Assembly (NCBI GenBank): GCA_036186865.1
Contig: AP025067.1
Location: 13,280,532-13,344,531, forward strand
DNA length: 64,000 nucleotides
Direction: 5' to 3'
DNA from: Eustoma russellianum
Taxonomy: Eukaryota > Streptophyta > Magnoliopsida > Gentianales > Gentianaceae
Both the position numbers and the translations under genes were made by a program. Position 1 is the stretch's first letter. Each line of letters opens with the position of its first letter. Below are positions 51,460-63,253 of the stretch, one piece after another. Under the pieces are notes generated by a model. That model searched no databases. It saw only the letters and a list, made by a program, of their open reading frames with translations, and had not been told where the DNA came from.

Positions 51460-54400
51460 TCAAATCATATCAACTGAAATCATGCCTAATTTAGAACGAA
51501 GAGGTTCATACGTGGCTTGATTTAAGGCTTTGGTAAAGATATCCACTACTTGTGCTTCTGTGCGTACGTGATCTATGACGATATCACCATTGTTTACGTG
51601 ATCACGAAGAAAGTGATAGCGTACTTCTATGTGCTTGGCCTTAGAGTGTAGTACGGGGTTTTTAGACAGATTAATGGCACTCATACTATCACAATATAAA
51701 GGAATTCTATTTACGGTAATTCCAAAGTCCGAGAGTTGTTGCTTTATCCACAATAACTGTGTGCAGCAAAGGCTAAGTGCCATGTACTCAGCCTCAGTAG
51801 TGGACAAAGCAACGCTTGCTTGCTTTTTGGAAAACCATGAAATGAGTGAGTTTTCTATAAATTGGCAAGTCCCACTCGTGCTCTTTCTATCTATTTTGCA
51901 GCCACCATAATCTGCATCAGTATAAGCATGTAAGTTAAATTCGGAATCCTTATCGTACCAAATTCCTAAGGTGGTCGTGTGCTTAATATAACGGAATATT
52001 CTTTTTACCGTATTATAGTGAGACACCTTAGGTTGACTCTGAAAACGTGCACACATGCATACACTAAACATGATATCAGGCCTACTAGCAGTTAAATATA
52101 GCAAAGAACCAATCATAGACCGATATAAGGCATTGTCAAAATCTTTACTGTGTTCATCCTTATCCAATTTTGTGGTGACACTCATAGGGGTGGGAGATGG
52201 TTTCAAATTTTCAAAGTTGGACCTTTTAATCATGTCATTTATGTATTTAGCTTGACTTATGTGAATGCCTTTACTCGTTTGCTTAATCTGCAAGCCAAGA
52301 AAATAGTTAAGTTCACCAACCATAGACATTTCAAATTCGGATTTCATGCATTTTTCAAAATCTTCAACAAGTTTATGTGAGGTAGAACCAAAAATAATGT
52401 CATCAATGTAGATTTGAATAATAAGTAAATCTGTTTTATCTTGTTTCAAAAATAGTGTACTATCTATAGTACCTCGTTTAAAATCATTTTCTAAAAGGAA
52501 AGTAGCAAAACAATCATACCATGCTCTCGGTGCTTGCTTTAGTTCGTATAGTGCCTTCTTTAGTTTGTACACGTGATCGGGATGTTTCAAATCTTCAAAA
52601 CCGGGTGGTTGCTTCACGTATACTTCTTCTTGTATAAATCCGTTTAGGAATGCACTTTTTACGTCCATTTGATATAATTTGAAATCTTTCATGCAAGCAA
52701 TAGCAAGTAATAGTCGTATAGCTTCTAAACGTGCTACGGGTGCAAATGTTTCATCGTAGTCAATTCCTTCTTCTTGATTATACCCTTGTGCTACAAGTCT
52801 AGCTTTATTCCTAACGACCTTTCCTTCTTCATTCATTTTATTCCTAAACACCCACTTTGTGCCTATTATGGTCTTATCTCGTGGTCGAGGCACTAAATCC
52901 CATACATCATTTCTAACGAATTAATTAAGCTCATCATGCATAGCATCAATCCAAGAAGAATCACTCAAAGCATCATGCACATTTATGGGTTCAATTTCAG
53001 AAATTATAGCATGAAATTGATTTATTTCATCCGAAGTAATTCTTCTACGTGGTCGCACGTCGTGAGTGATGTCGCCTATGATGAGATCATGTGGGTGATC
53101 TCTATGCCATCTTGGTTGATTGTTTTCTATGTTATCATGCATTTCTAAGTTATCATGCATTTCTAGTGTGTCATTCATGTCATGCATATCAAACGTACCA
53201 TCATCTTCATTCAACACGGGTTTCAATTCAAAGTTATCATCATATTCGTTATCTTTATCAATTTCACCGAATTCATTAAACTTCACATGAATAGATTCTG
53301 TGATTTGTCTAGTGAGAGGATCATAACATCTATATGCTTTTGAATTTATAGAATAACCAACAAAGATGCATTCAATTGATTTAGATTCAAATTTATCTAA
53401 ATTATCTTTTGTATTTAAAACAAAACATTTGCATCCAAACACACGAAAATAGTCAATCTTAGGTATGCGATCATTCAATATCTCATAAGGCGTCTTGTTT
53501 ATTTTCTTTCTTATAGATAGGCGATTTACTATGTAGCATGCACAATTTACGGCTTCCGCCCACAGAAATCTAGGCAATTTATTTTCGCATAACATAGCCC
53601 CAGCGATTTCTTGTAATGTTCGATTCTTTCTTTCTACTACTCCATTTAATTGTGGAGTTCTAGGTGGCGAAAACTCATGCTTGATTCCTTTTTCTTCGCA
53701 AAATGAAATCATATCTTTGTTTTTAAATTCACCGCCTCTATTGCTTCTTATCTTTTTCACATTGACACCGTATTGATTTTCAAGTTGTTTAATTAATTTC
53801 GCAATTTCAATGGCACTATCATCCTTATGTGCAAGAAATAAAGTCCAAGTATGACGAGAAAAATCATCAACAATCACGCATGCATAGTGGCGCCCACCAA
53901 GGCTTGTAGTGCGACTAGGACCAAATAAATCAATGTGTAGTAGTTCTAAGACTCTAGTCGTGCTTATTTCATTCTTAGGCTTAAGTGACTCACGTGTTTG
54001 TTTGCCTTTTATACAAGGTTCACACAACTGAAAGTTATCTAAATCAAGTGTAGGCAATCCCCGTACTAGGTTCTTTCATTGTAGTTTTTCTAGTGTGGAA
54101 ATACCAATGTGTCCTAAACGTCTATACCATAAATTCACATTGGGTTCGTTAGACATAAAACACTTAACTTTAGCATCTACCATATCATCCATAGAAAGCG
54201 TATAAATGTTACCTTCTCATTTTCCTTTTAAAACGGTTTTTTCATTTTTATTTATTATATTGCAGTAAGGGTGAGTAAAGCACACATTAAAGCTATTGTC
54301 AATAAATTGAGAAACGCTAAGAAGATTGTAAGATAAGTTGCTTACCAAATAGACGTTGGAGATTTGAAGAGTGCTTGGATTTCCTATCGCACCTTTTCCG

Positions 54401-54561
54401 ATGATCTTACCTTCGTTGTTGTCTCCAAAGGTCACGGATCCGCCTTTTGTGACCTTCTTTAATTTTGTGAACAAGCTCGGGTCACCCGTCATGTGCCTCG
54501 AGCAGCCACTGTCAAGGAACCACTTTATAGTTGTATCTTTTGATGTGTGGACTCCCTGCAA
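51460..54561 (-). pseudogene. Copia-2 pol: protease, integrase, RT, RNase H; three stops
   Basis: One frame from 54561 to 51460. Protease WFLDSGCSRHMTGD. Pre-integrase LWYRRLGHIG (His of HRRLGH replaced by Tyr) with CEPC intact. Integrase HIDLFGPS, IRSNRGGEF (the second catalytic Asp is Asn here) and GVVERKNRT. RT QMDVKSAFLNG and a YIDD box (Copia-1 has YVDD). RNase H YTDADYGG and TEAEYMAL. Nonsense codons at 54217-54219, about 54076-54078 and 52921-52923. The frame is otherwise uninterrupted, so decay is mostly by point mutation. Confidence 0.93.
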
Positions 54562-54880
54562 TGTGCAAAAATGATTTAGGTACCCTTTTAACTTTGGGTC
54601 CTTGCGAGTTAGTTAATCACCTCTCGATAAAAGTACCTTTCGGTACCCATACTTGGGTGATCCTTCTCGGTCTAGAAAATGGCAAGAATGTAGATGAAGG
54701 TGCGATATAGTAGACATGTGGTGAATGCACTTTGGGCCTTTGCCCAAGAACTCCTTTATACTCATTGAATGAAGGACGTTTTTGATATGTCCTTGTGTGT
54801 GTGCGTAGTGCGTGGATGATATGAATGTCGTGTATGCATCACTCTTTTCTTTTCATATCTATAAGGTACAAAATTGTATT

Positions 54881-56536
54881 TCACATGATATGAAGAGGAG
54901 GTGGGCGTGATGAGGGTAGACCCGGCTTGTGCGTCATCTTAGACGCCATTTGAGGCTTTGGGGTGTCTACTTTCTTAGACACAACAAACTTAGTTGGTTT
55001 GGTGGATACTTCATTAGTATCAACGTATCCCAAACCCGTTTTGTCACTGTTATGCTTTTGAGATAAGATAATACGATGCAGCATGTTAGATCCCGTATCA
55101 AACTGTTTCATCATTTTCTCTAGATCTATATTCCTTGATTTCAAATTTGAAATCTCGGATTTCATTTCGTTATTTTGAGTGGTTAATGATGAAATCTCTG
55201 TCTTTAATGCCGTGATGATGCATGATGACTCTTTCTTTGAATCGTTTAATTGAGCGACAAGATTCTCGTTAGAAGATTCTAACAGTTTCTTGTCTTCAAT
55301 TAATCGCTTCTTTTCCTTAGCGAGAGTCTTAGTGAATTTATGCAGTTCTAAATACTGACTAAAAAGATCATCATAAGAAGGCTCAGAGTCAGAATCAGAA
55401 TCAGATGATACCTCATTAGATGCTTTGGGCACAAAGCATACTTGTGCAGTCTCTTCTTCGGTTTCAGTCTCGGAATCTGATGTATCACTCCAGGTGGAGG
55501 CCTTTAGAGCACGTTTCCTTTGCTTGGGTTCTGAAATGAGTCTATTCTTGTTCCGCTCCTTGTCAGGGTATTTATTTGTTTGCTTTTCTATATTGGGGCA
55601 GTCATATGATAAATGTCCAAGTTTGCCACATTCATAACATTTAACGTCTTTATCATTTGACTTGTTCTTATTTCTCTTAGTTGTAGTACCCTTATTTTTG
55701 TTTCTAAATGACCTTCTCATAAATTTTCTTAAGCCTTTAGCCAATAAAATTAGGTCATCGTTATCCGATTCAGAATCACTATCATCTACGTGATCGGAAG
55801 AAGTAGAGACGTATTCATTTGATTTAAAAGCAATAGCTTTACTTTGTTTAGATGATTCCGATTTCCGTATGGTGAGTTTATTTTCATACACTTTAAGAGA
55901 CCCAATTAACTCTTCCATCTTTATTGATTTCGTTTCTTTGCTTTCTTCTATTGCGGTTACTTTAGGGTCCCTCTTTGATGGAAGGCTTCGTAAGACTTTC
56001 TGTATTTTTTCCTGCATGGTAAAAGCTTTACCAAGAGACTCAAGAGAATTGTAGATGTTAGTCAAACGAAGATCCATATCAACAATAGATTCATTAGGCA
56101 ATAGTTTAAACGACTCAAGTGTGGACATAAGCATGTTTATTTTTGACTCTTTTACTTGAGTCGTGCCTTCGTGTTTCATTTCGAGTATCCTTCACATTTC
56201 TTGTGCACTAGAACAGTTTGAGACATAACTAGACTCACTCTTACTTAATCCATTTAAGAGCAATTGCATAGCCCTAGCATTCATGCTAAGTTTCTTTTTA
56301 TCATCACTTGTATATTCTTGCCTAGGTTTTACAACTTCTAGTGTGACTCCGTCTACAGTGGATATCTTAGATGGAACAAAAGGACCATCTTCTATAATCG
56401 ACCAAAGATCAATATCTATTGCCATAAGAAAAAGCTTCATTCTTAGTTTCCATTGAATAAACGACTCACCGTCAAAAAGAGGAGGCCTTTGGCTCGACAT
56501 ACCTTCTTGCTCGGTTTTGAGATTTGTGGTTGCCAT
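54881..56536 (-). pseudogene. Copia-2 gag, one nonsense codon
   Basis: ATG 56536 (MATTNLKTEQEGMSSQRPPL). Capsid region with FDGESFIQWKLRMKLFL, LSMNARAMQLLLNGLS and, after TGA 56192-56194 (TGG expected), ILEMKHEGTTQVKESK. The same frame continues with a CCHC zinc knuckle CYECGKLGHLSYDC (about 55620), an acidic Ser/Asp-rich stretch and a long coiled coil (QYLELHKFTKTLAKEKKRLI...). It leaves the Copia-1-like frame near 54890 by a small frameshift and ends at 54881. Gag forms the particle and binds RNA. Confidence 0.92.
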
Positions 56537-56573
56537 CTCACTGAATCGTTGGATCCTTTGTAGTGAGTGTTCC

Positions 56574-56588
56574 TGCGCTATGATACCA
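56574..56588 (-). promoter_or_regulatory. Copia-2 primer-binding site
   Basis: Minus-strand TGGTATCATAGCGCA starting two bases inside the 5' LTR, complementary to initiator tRNA-Met apart from one base (TCATAG for TCAGAG). Confidence 0.88.
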
Positions 56589-56590
56589 CT

Positions 56591-58256
56591 TGTAGGATCT
56601 GCAAGGCACCACTAAAAGGGGAGGTTGAATAGTTGGTGCGGAAAGTGTGGTTTTTAAAATTTGTTTAAAACCAAACAACTCAACTTCTGAAAACAGATTC
56701 TGTTTTCAGGACCAGTATTAAAACGTTTTTAAAAGTAGGTTGCAGGTCTTCAAAAATTCTGAAATTTTGAGATAACTTATCCTCAGATGTTATGAATGTC
56801 TCCTAAACATTTCAGATTTAAATTCAACCTTTAACCCCTTCAAAAATCGTTGGTGGTCAGATTGCGCGAATCTGCCAGAAACGGTAGACTGTTTTGCAAA
56901 ATTTATTCCTATTTGTACTTAACTCCAATTGCTCTGAAATTTTAACCACTAACCTCTTATATGTTTTATTTAAATGGGTTTAAACAGGTTTGCAAAATTC
57001 TTTCGGGAAGTTAGTCAAATACACTCAAAGTCTCAACCTTTGCAAGTCTGAAAATCAGACTGCACTAGTCTCATAACTTTGGATGTTTGAGTGACTTATA
57101 CTTGTCCAAAAGGGTTGCAACTGGTGCCAAATTAACCCTAAGACGTGTGGCTATGTTTCTGGAAATTTTCGTGATTTGTGAAAATTGTTTACTATTTTTA
57201 CGAACGTAAATAAAAAGAGTAAACAGTGCAGGAACAGAATATAAGTGCAGAAAGTAAATGGCACCGAGAATTTTATGCTGGTTCGGTTATAAACAACCTA
57301 CTCCAGTCTTCGAGGAACACCTTCCTCGGTTCACACTAGTCACACACACGCAATACACCTTACCACAGGGTTGATGGAGCTAAACACTAACTCCAACCCT
57401 TTACAAACCTTGTATGTTCAATAAAATGCACGAACACCACCACCTAGCAAGATCGAAGATTGATCACACCTTGATCAATCTTTTACAAAGATATAGAGTA
57501 TGTGGTGGTATAATACAAGCCTATTCAAGGATAGAAATATAAGTACAATAGGCTTTCAAGAAGAAGAAAGAAAGAGAGTGTAGAAGAAGAGAAGGCTAGA
57601 CGTTTTTGATCTCAAGATTGTAATGCTTGTACTTGTCTTTTGTTTTTGCTCATCTTCTTTCCTTTTAAGCACATATGCAGCCGTCCCCCTAGGTCCTTCC
57701 CCTCTTGAAAATTGTCTTCTAAGTCCTTGGGAGAATGTGTAGCATCATTGTGACATGATCTTGCTTACTTGGCACCTTCTCATTGGATGATCATTTAACC
57801 TTTGCTTACTTGGCACTTCATGATAGGTTGAATGTTGTCATCATTTGATGACTTGGAAAATCTGAATATTTCACTCAAAACATGTGCCAAAATCAACATA
57901 GAATAATTTCTATAATCATCCAAGATTACTACATAAATTAAGCAAGACAAAATTTCTCCACACCATGGTAACAAAATCGGCCATTAAGAGAATTTAGCAT
58001 GCTGAAATTTCAGCATGTGATACATGGTTCCTTAATTCAAAATACTTCCATTTTTCTTTGATTTTTCTTTTTAAAATAAATCATCAATTGATAGCAAATA
58101 TCCTTATCAAATTGGAAATGAAATTTGGACACCCACATGACCATGAATTCGGCCAAGATACATTCTACACATGCTGAGAAATTTCAGCATGTGTGATATT
58201 CAAGATATCACATTTTATGGCTTTGAAACTTATTCAAATTACTTCCATTTCTTCTT
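56591..58256 (-). repeat. Copia-2 5' LTR, truncated
   Basis: Matches 48167-about 49835 of the 3' LTR with scattered differences, then stops inside ATTTCTTCTT and changes to Copia-3 gag-end sequence at 58257. The missing part is the LTR end that would contain the transcription start side. Confidence 0.9.
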
Positions 58257-59056
58257 GTGGGTATGTGTTTGGCCTTTGGCCGAGAATCGCATCATGCACA
58301 TAGTATGATCTTTGTCATTGATATGTTCTTATGTTGGTGTGTATGGAGTGTGATCTAGATGCATTTGTATGATATGCATATCGCATATGCATCAATGGAT
58401 TTTTTTATATCTATATGGCACACAATTATACTTTCCACTTCATGAAAAAGAAGTAGTGCGATGAAATGCAATGTGAGGCTCGCTAGATTGTATTGTCACC
58501 TTCTTAGGCGTTACGATCTTTTTAAGTACATGTTGTCGCTTATATTAAGACAAAACAAAATTTGTAGATTTGTTTTGTACCTGATTATTTTCAATATACC
58601 CTAATCCGGTTTTGTCAGTTTCATGTTTTTGCAAAGAAATGAGACGATCTAACATGCAAGTACCTTTATCGAATTGTTTTATCGTCTTTTCTAGATCTTT
58701 CGTTTCTTAATTTCAAATTTGAAGTCTTGGCTTTCAGTTCAATGTTCTCGGATGTCAATGATGAAATTTCAGACCTTAATGAATTTATCATGCAAGACGA
58801 CTCTTCTTTTGAATCGTTTAATTGAGACACAAGATTTGTGTTAGAAGATTCTAACAATTTCTTGTCATCAATTAAGTGTTTCTTTTCTTTTGAAAGAGCC
58901 TTAACAAACTTATACAGTTCAAGATATTGAACATACAAATCATTATAATATGGTTAAGGGTCGGAATCGGAATCAGAATGTACCTCACTATCAAGAAGTG
59001 GAGGCCTTTGGCTTGGCATACCTTCTTGTTTGGTTTTGTGTCTAGTGGTTGCCATC
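58257..59056 (-). pseudogene. Copia-3 gag remnant with large internal deletion
   Basis: On the minus strand the gag start is MATTRHKTKQEGMPSQRPPL (ATG at 59056), then it jumps within about 30 residues to an acidic Ser/Asp patch and a stop. The coiled coil follows in 58938-58666 (QYLELYKFVKALSKEKKHLI ...). The capsid and zinc knuckle are gone. The coiled coil is 60-70 percent identical by eye to that of Copia-2. 58257-58660 corresponds to the Thr/His-rich gag end. No functional protein is expected. Confidence 0.82.
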
Positions 59057-59095
59057 TCACAAAGATCATTGGATCTCCTTGTCGTGAGTGTGCAT

Positions 59096-59109
59096 GCGCT
59101 CTGATACCA
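59096..59109 (-). promoter_or_regulatory. Copia-3 primer-binding site
   Basis: Minus-strand TGGTATCAGAGCGC next to the 5' LTR inner end, complementary to initiator tRNA-Met. Confidence 0.9.
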
Positions 59110-59111
59110 CT

Positions 59112-61381
59112 TGTAGGACCTTTAAGGCACCACTAGAAGGGGGAAGGTTGAATAGTGGGTGCGGAAAATTTGTTTTTAAAATTTTTAAACCCAAAACTCA
59201 ACTTCTGAAAACAGTTTCTGTTTTTAGACCCTGATTTGAAGCGTTTGAAAAACTAGGTTACAGGCATTAAAAAATTCTGAAATTTGGAGAGATTCTAATC
59301 TCAGATGTTCTGAGTATCCCCTAAAAATTTCAGATCAAAAATCAACCTCTAACCCTTTGAAAAATAGTTTGTGGTCAGATTGCGCAAATCTGCCAGAAAC
59401 AGTAGTCTGATTTGAAAAATTTATTCCGATTAATCCATAACTCTAAATGGTCTGAGAATTTAACGAAAAAACCCTTAAGATATGTATTCTAATGGGTTAA
59501 ACAGTTTTGAAAAATTCCTTTGGGAAGTATGTTCAATACGTTCAAGTTCTCAACCTTTGCAAGTCTGAAAATCAGATTGCACTAGTCTCAGAACTATTAT
59601 CGTTTGAATAACTTATACTTGTCTAAAAGGGTTGAAACTTGCGCCAAATGAAACTTAAGAGGTGTGGCTATGTTTTTGCAAAGTTTGGTAATTTTTAAAA
59701 GTCGTTTGATTTTTTTACTATTGCAAGAAAAACGATGCAAAGTGCTGAAAACTCAAAGTAAAGTGCTGAAAGTAATAACACCGAAAATTTTATACTGGTT
59801 TGGTTAACACAACCTAATCCAGTCTTTGAGGACACCTTCCTTGGTTATCACTAATCACAAAATAACACCTTACCATAAGAGTGCTAGAGTTACATACCAA
59901 CTCTACCCTTAAACAAACGATACAAGAAATCACACCGATCACGAACACCACCACCGAACGGATGAAGGTTTGATCATACCTTGATCAACCTTTTACAATT
60001 TAAATGTGTATGGTGATCTAATCAAAGCCTATTCAATATAATAAATATAAGAACGAAAGGCTTGAGAGAAGAAGAAGAAGAAATAAATGTAGAAGAGGAG
60101 AATAGAAGACACTTTTTGCACTTGTGAGATTATGAGAATTAGCTTGCTTTTGTTTGGCTTTCTTCTCTTCTTTTTAAGCATAAGTTGGCCGCCCCCTAGG
60201 GCTTCTCCTCCATCTTGAGAATTCTCTTTTAAGTCCTTGGAAGAATGTCTTGTGTAGATGTGACACCATCTTGCTTACTTGGCACAACTTGATTGGAAGG
60301 ATGACTTGACCTTGCTTACTTGTCACTTGATGATTGGTCTAACTTGTTATCATTTTAATGAGCTGTAAAATCTGAAATAAACTCATAAAACATGTGCCAA
60401 TTAGTAGTCAAAATGTTACCAAACAATCACACATCAATCCCCCTTTTATTTTGGAATAAAATTGAAGACAAAAGGGTGTCAAAATTCGGCCATAACATGC
60501 AACATGTGCTGAAATTTCAGCATGTGTTGTATTTTGAATTGTTTCCTTGTGTGTTGCCTTCTTCAATGTCACCAATCATATGTGGCTTATTTTCCACCAA
60601 TTAAAATGACAACTAAGCTTTACATAAGCTCCACCAAGGCTGAGAATGGCGTGCACTTTTCTTCAACATGTGCTGAATTTCACTTTTATAAACTTTGTCA
60701 AATATTGCACAATAATTACACATATATGGTATATTTCAATCAGCCCTAATTTGAATATTCTAGTACACTATAATATGTCTTGAATATGTAAAAAGTGTCT
60801 AGATACATGTTACATGTCATGCCAAAAGCGTTCCATGTGTTGTGTTCGTAGAAAACCGAATTTTCGACTTTTGTCGATTCGCGATTTTTCTTCGATTAAT
60901 CAAAATTTTTGCACATGTTATATATATTATGTCATACATAATATACATAAAATCTAGTAGATATTCATCTCTAATGGCTGTACTAAAGTGGCGCCTACAT
61001 GTGCTTGAAATGTGAATTTGGAATCTCCACAATTTGGCCTTAGTTGGGGGTGATTTGTGTGTGCCAACATGGAGTGATTTTATGGCTGAGTGTACCATGT
61101 TAGCCACGAAATCTGTGGTCATTTTTGAAGTGTAGGGGATGGCCATCTATATATGGCAAGTGTGTGACACGTTGGTGAAGTTTTGGTAGTCATCCGATAC
61201 GACAATTTTTGGTTTACAACCGTCATACTAATTTTGTCATTACCACGACTTATATCATACGATATAAGACCCGAATATACTCATAAATATGAGGTAAGTA
61301 TAGTGGTGTGACTTGACGTACGTTCGTAATATATGTAACGTGTCGGTAGTACGTCGGAATATATGTGTATTGTGTCTTTTT

Positions 61382-61437
<56 letters not shown>

Positions 61438-61793
61438 GTGTGATGATGTGTAAAAGGAGACTTTCCATTCTTCAATTTGTTGTCATCATGCCTTCTCCAA
61501 ATATATCTCCATTTAATAAACTACTTAGTTCATTTAACTAAGTACTTCACTTAATGAACTAGTTTAGTTTATTAATGGTGGCACCTGAAAATAGTTCAAA
61601 CACAACAAATGTTTGCCATTTGATGTAAGCTTTAATGTTTCATGGCTTGTTAGTACGGCAACATTATATATAAAGTATATAAGGCAAGTTTGTCATAAAA
61701 ACGTGTCAAATAATAAATTGTGTCATGCATTTCTTAAATGCGTGTTATTTAAATCATGCATTTTATGAATCACTCAAATCCTTTTTCTCAACA
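59112..61793 (-). repeat. Copia-3 5' LTR
   Basis: 2682 bp, similar throughout to 45095-47769 with scattered substitutions and a longer TA run (61386-61434). The outer end TCTCAACA is followed by the GGTTG target duplication. Confidence 0.93.
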
Positions 61794-62006
61794 GGTTGAC
61801 TTTGCACGTTTTGTGTTTGTCTTTGTCTTTCATTATTTGTCGTTCATCATGTGTCTATGCAGGAACATATAGAGTGAGAGTCTCACTGGAAGCAAACTCT
61901 CTATCCTTTGAGATGCATGTATTGTTTGTCTGCCTCTCTCCCTCCTCATACTCTAATGATAGTTTTTACTGTTGTTAGAGTATGCTAGGTATGTGTTGTT
62001 GTTGTG

Positions 62007-62560
62007 CGCTCATATGAGGATGACAAGTCAGTCATTTATTTTCTATTCTCTTACTATAAAAAGTGAACAGACAAATAAAAATATAAACAATATATGTAAG
62101 GCTGAAGAATCTATGATTTTTTGTGCGTGGCGAGTATTTCGAGATCATGTACTGAAAACTAGGTTGTTGGACGACTCTCGGGAATCTTGTAATTAGCTTT
62201 TCTCTTTTTTTCGAAAACCTTTTCTCTGTTCTTTTGAAACAATATTTTAATTACCTTGGCCTTTAAGGGAAAGGGTGAGAAATAGTTCGATCCTTACAAG
62301 CGAGAATACTAATTTACGGTTAATCGGTATTCGTCTAGATATGTTTAATTTTGCTTTTGTTTCTATTTGGTAACTTTAAGCATTAGACTCATGCAAATAA
62401 GTATGAACTAGTCCCATTTGACTTTCAAAAGAAAAACAAAAAGAAGTATTAGACTCATGCAACTTAACTAGTCCTATCAATATCAATATATCTTGCTTTA
62501 TAGTATCAAACTCAACTTCCAGTATTTGGTTCTACAATATTAGCCTCCCTTTTCTATAGC
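62007..62560. other. Spacer, no gene seen
   Basis: AT-rich sequence between the RTE tail and the SINE-related repeats. No coding region, RNA gene or repeat end is recognised. Confidence 0.5.
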
Positions 62561-62627
62561 TTGCAGCGGATTCAATCTAATGCACATAATGTAGGCAAAT
62601 AACAATGCCATGCAAACTCGACCACCA

Positions 62628-63184
62628 ACCTTGCTGTTTCATAGGTTGGTAAGACTTTAACATAAGATTTCTAGTACAAACTGAAACAGTACGTCTTTAA
62701 TCCAATTGAATAGTGTAAACTGAACCAGTAAACATTTAAACTAATTGTGTAGAATACAACGTCCCAAGTAAACCTTGTTGCCTCATAGGTTGGTAAGGCT
62801 TTGACATAAGATATTTAGTGCAAACTGGACCAACAAGTCTTTAGCCCAATTGGGTAGTGTAAATTGGACCAACATGCCTTTAAACTAATTAGGCCGGATA
62901 AAAAATCACAGGTCATTACTGGCCAAGATAAAAGAATTGCATCTACTTTATGCGTGTCTCGGTTCAAACCTGCGACCTTTTAGTTGCAATGTCTCAACCC
63001 AAGTACAAACACCGAATAGTGTAAACTGGACCAGCAAGTCTTTAACCTAATTTGCCCGATACAACGTCCTAAGTTATTACTGGTCCAGATAACAATATTG
63101 CATTTACGCTACGCATGTCCCGGTTCGAACCTGCAACCTTCTAGTTGCAATGTCCCAACCGAGTACCAAGTGAGCTATGAGGCC
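62628..63184 (-). mobile_element. tRNA-derived SINE copies in tandem
   Basis: On the minus strand a unit starts GGCCTCATAGCTCACTTGG at 63184, with box A TAGCTCACTTGG (63177-63166) and box B GGTTCGAACCG (63131-63121). These are spaced as in a tRNA-type RNA polymerase III promoter. The body runs to about 63005 (…CCAGTTTACACTATTC). A second copy with box B GGTTTGAACCG (62971-62961) lacks box A and is fused to it. Farther left, two about 140-bp repeats (CATAGGTTGGTAAG...AAACTG, from about 62640 and 62785) share the same 3' body. It is a SINE cluster rather than a working tRNA gene. Confidence 0.7.
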
Positions 63185-63253
63185 AACAAAAACGCAACTT
63201 GCTGTTACATGTTCAAGAGATATAATTGAAAGAAGTTGCACGCGTTAGCAAAG

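Larger units (their letters stand above)
48167..58256 (-). mobile_element. Copia-2: Ty1/copia element nested in Copia-3
   Basis: Minus-strand order: partial 5' LTR (58256-56591), tRNA-Met primer site, gag, pol, polypurine tract (51210-51222), complete 3' LTR (51209-48167). Its proteins are closely similar to those of Copia-1. The 5' LTR is truncated at 58256: only about 1666 of 3043 bp remain, and Copia-3 sequence resumes at once. A deletion at that side has removed the outer LTR end, so no target duplication is visible. Several nonsense codons make it inactive. Confidence 0.92.
45095..61793 (-). mobile_element. Copia-3: non-autonomous copia element, hosts Copia-2
   Basis: LTRs at 45095-47769 and 59112-61793 (minus-strand 3' and 5' LTRs) are similar throughout and have TG...CA ends (TGTAGGACC on the + strand side, TCTCAACA at the other end). 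A perfect 5-bp target duplication GGTTG flanks the unit (45090-45094 and 61794-61798). A polypurine tract lies at 47770 and a tRNA-Met primer site at 59096-59109. The element's own internal DNA is only about 1.25 kb (47770-48166 and 58257-59111), the rest being Copia-2. It keeps the gag start and the C-terminal gag coiled coil but no capsid, zinc knuckle or pol. Confidence 0.92.
43485..62006 (+). mobile_element. RTE-type LINE, decayed, split by Copia-3
   Basis: 43485-45089 carries an RTE-clade reverse transcriptase read through many stops. The 3' end continues beyond the copia insertion, at 61799-about 62006, and finishes in a TGTTGTTGTTGTG tract, the simple-repeat tail typical of RTE elements. 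Removing 45095-61793 and one GGTTG copy joins the two parts. It is therefore older than Copia-3. Confidence 0.8.

Noticed and set aside
63121..63184. tRNA gene on the minus strand
   Set aside because: Boxes A and B are present but the acceptor and T stems do not pair properly and the unit continues into a repeated body, so a SINE fits better.
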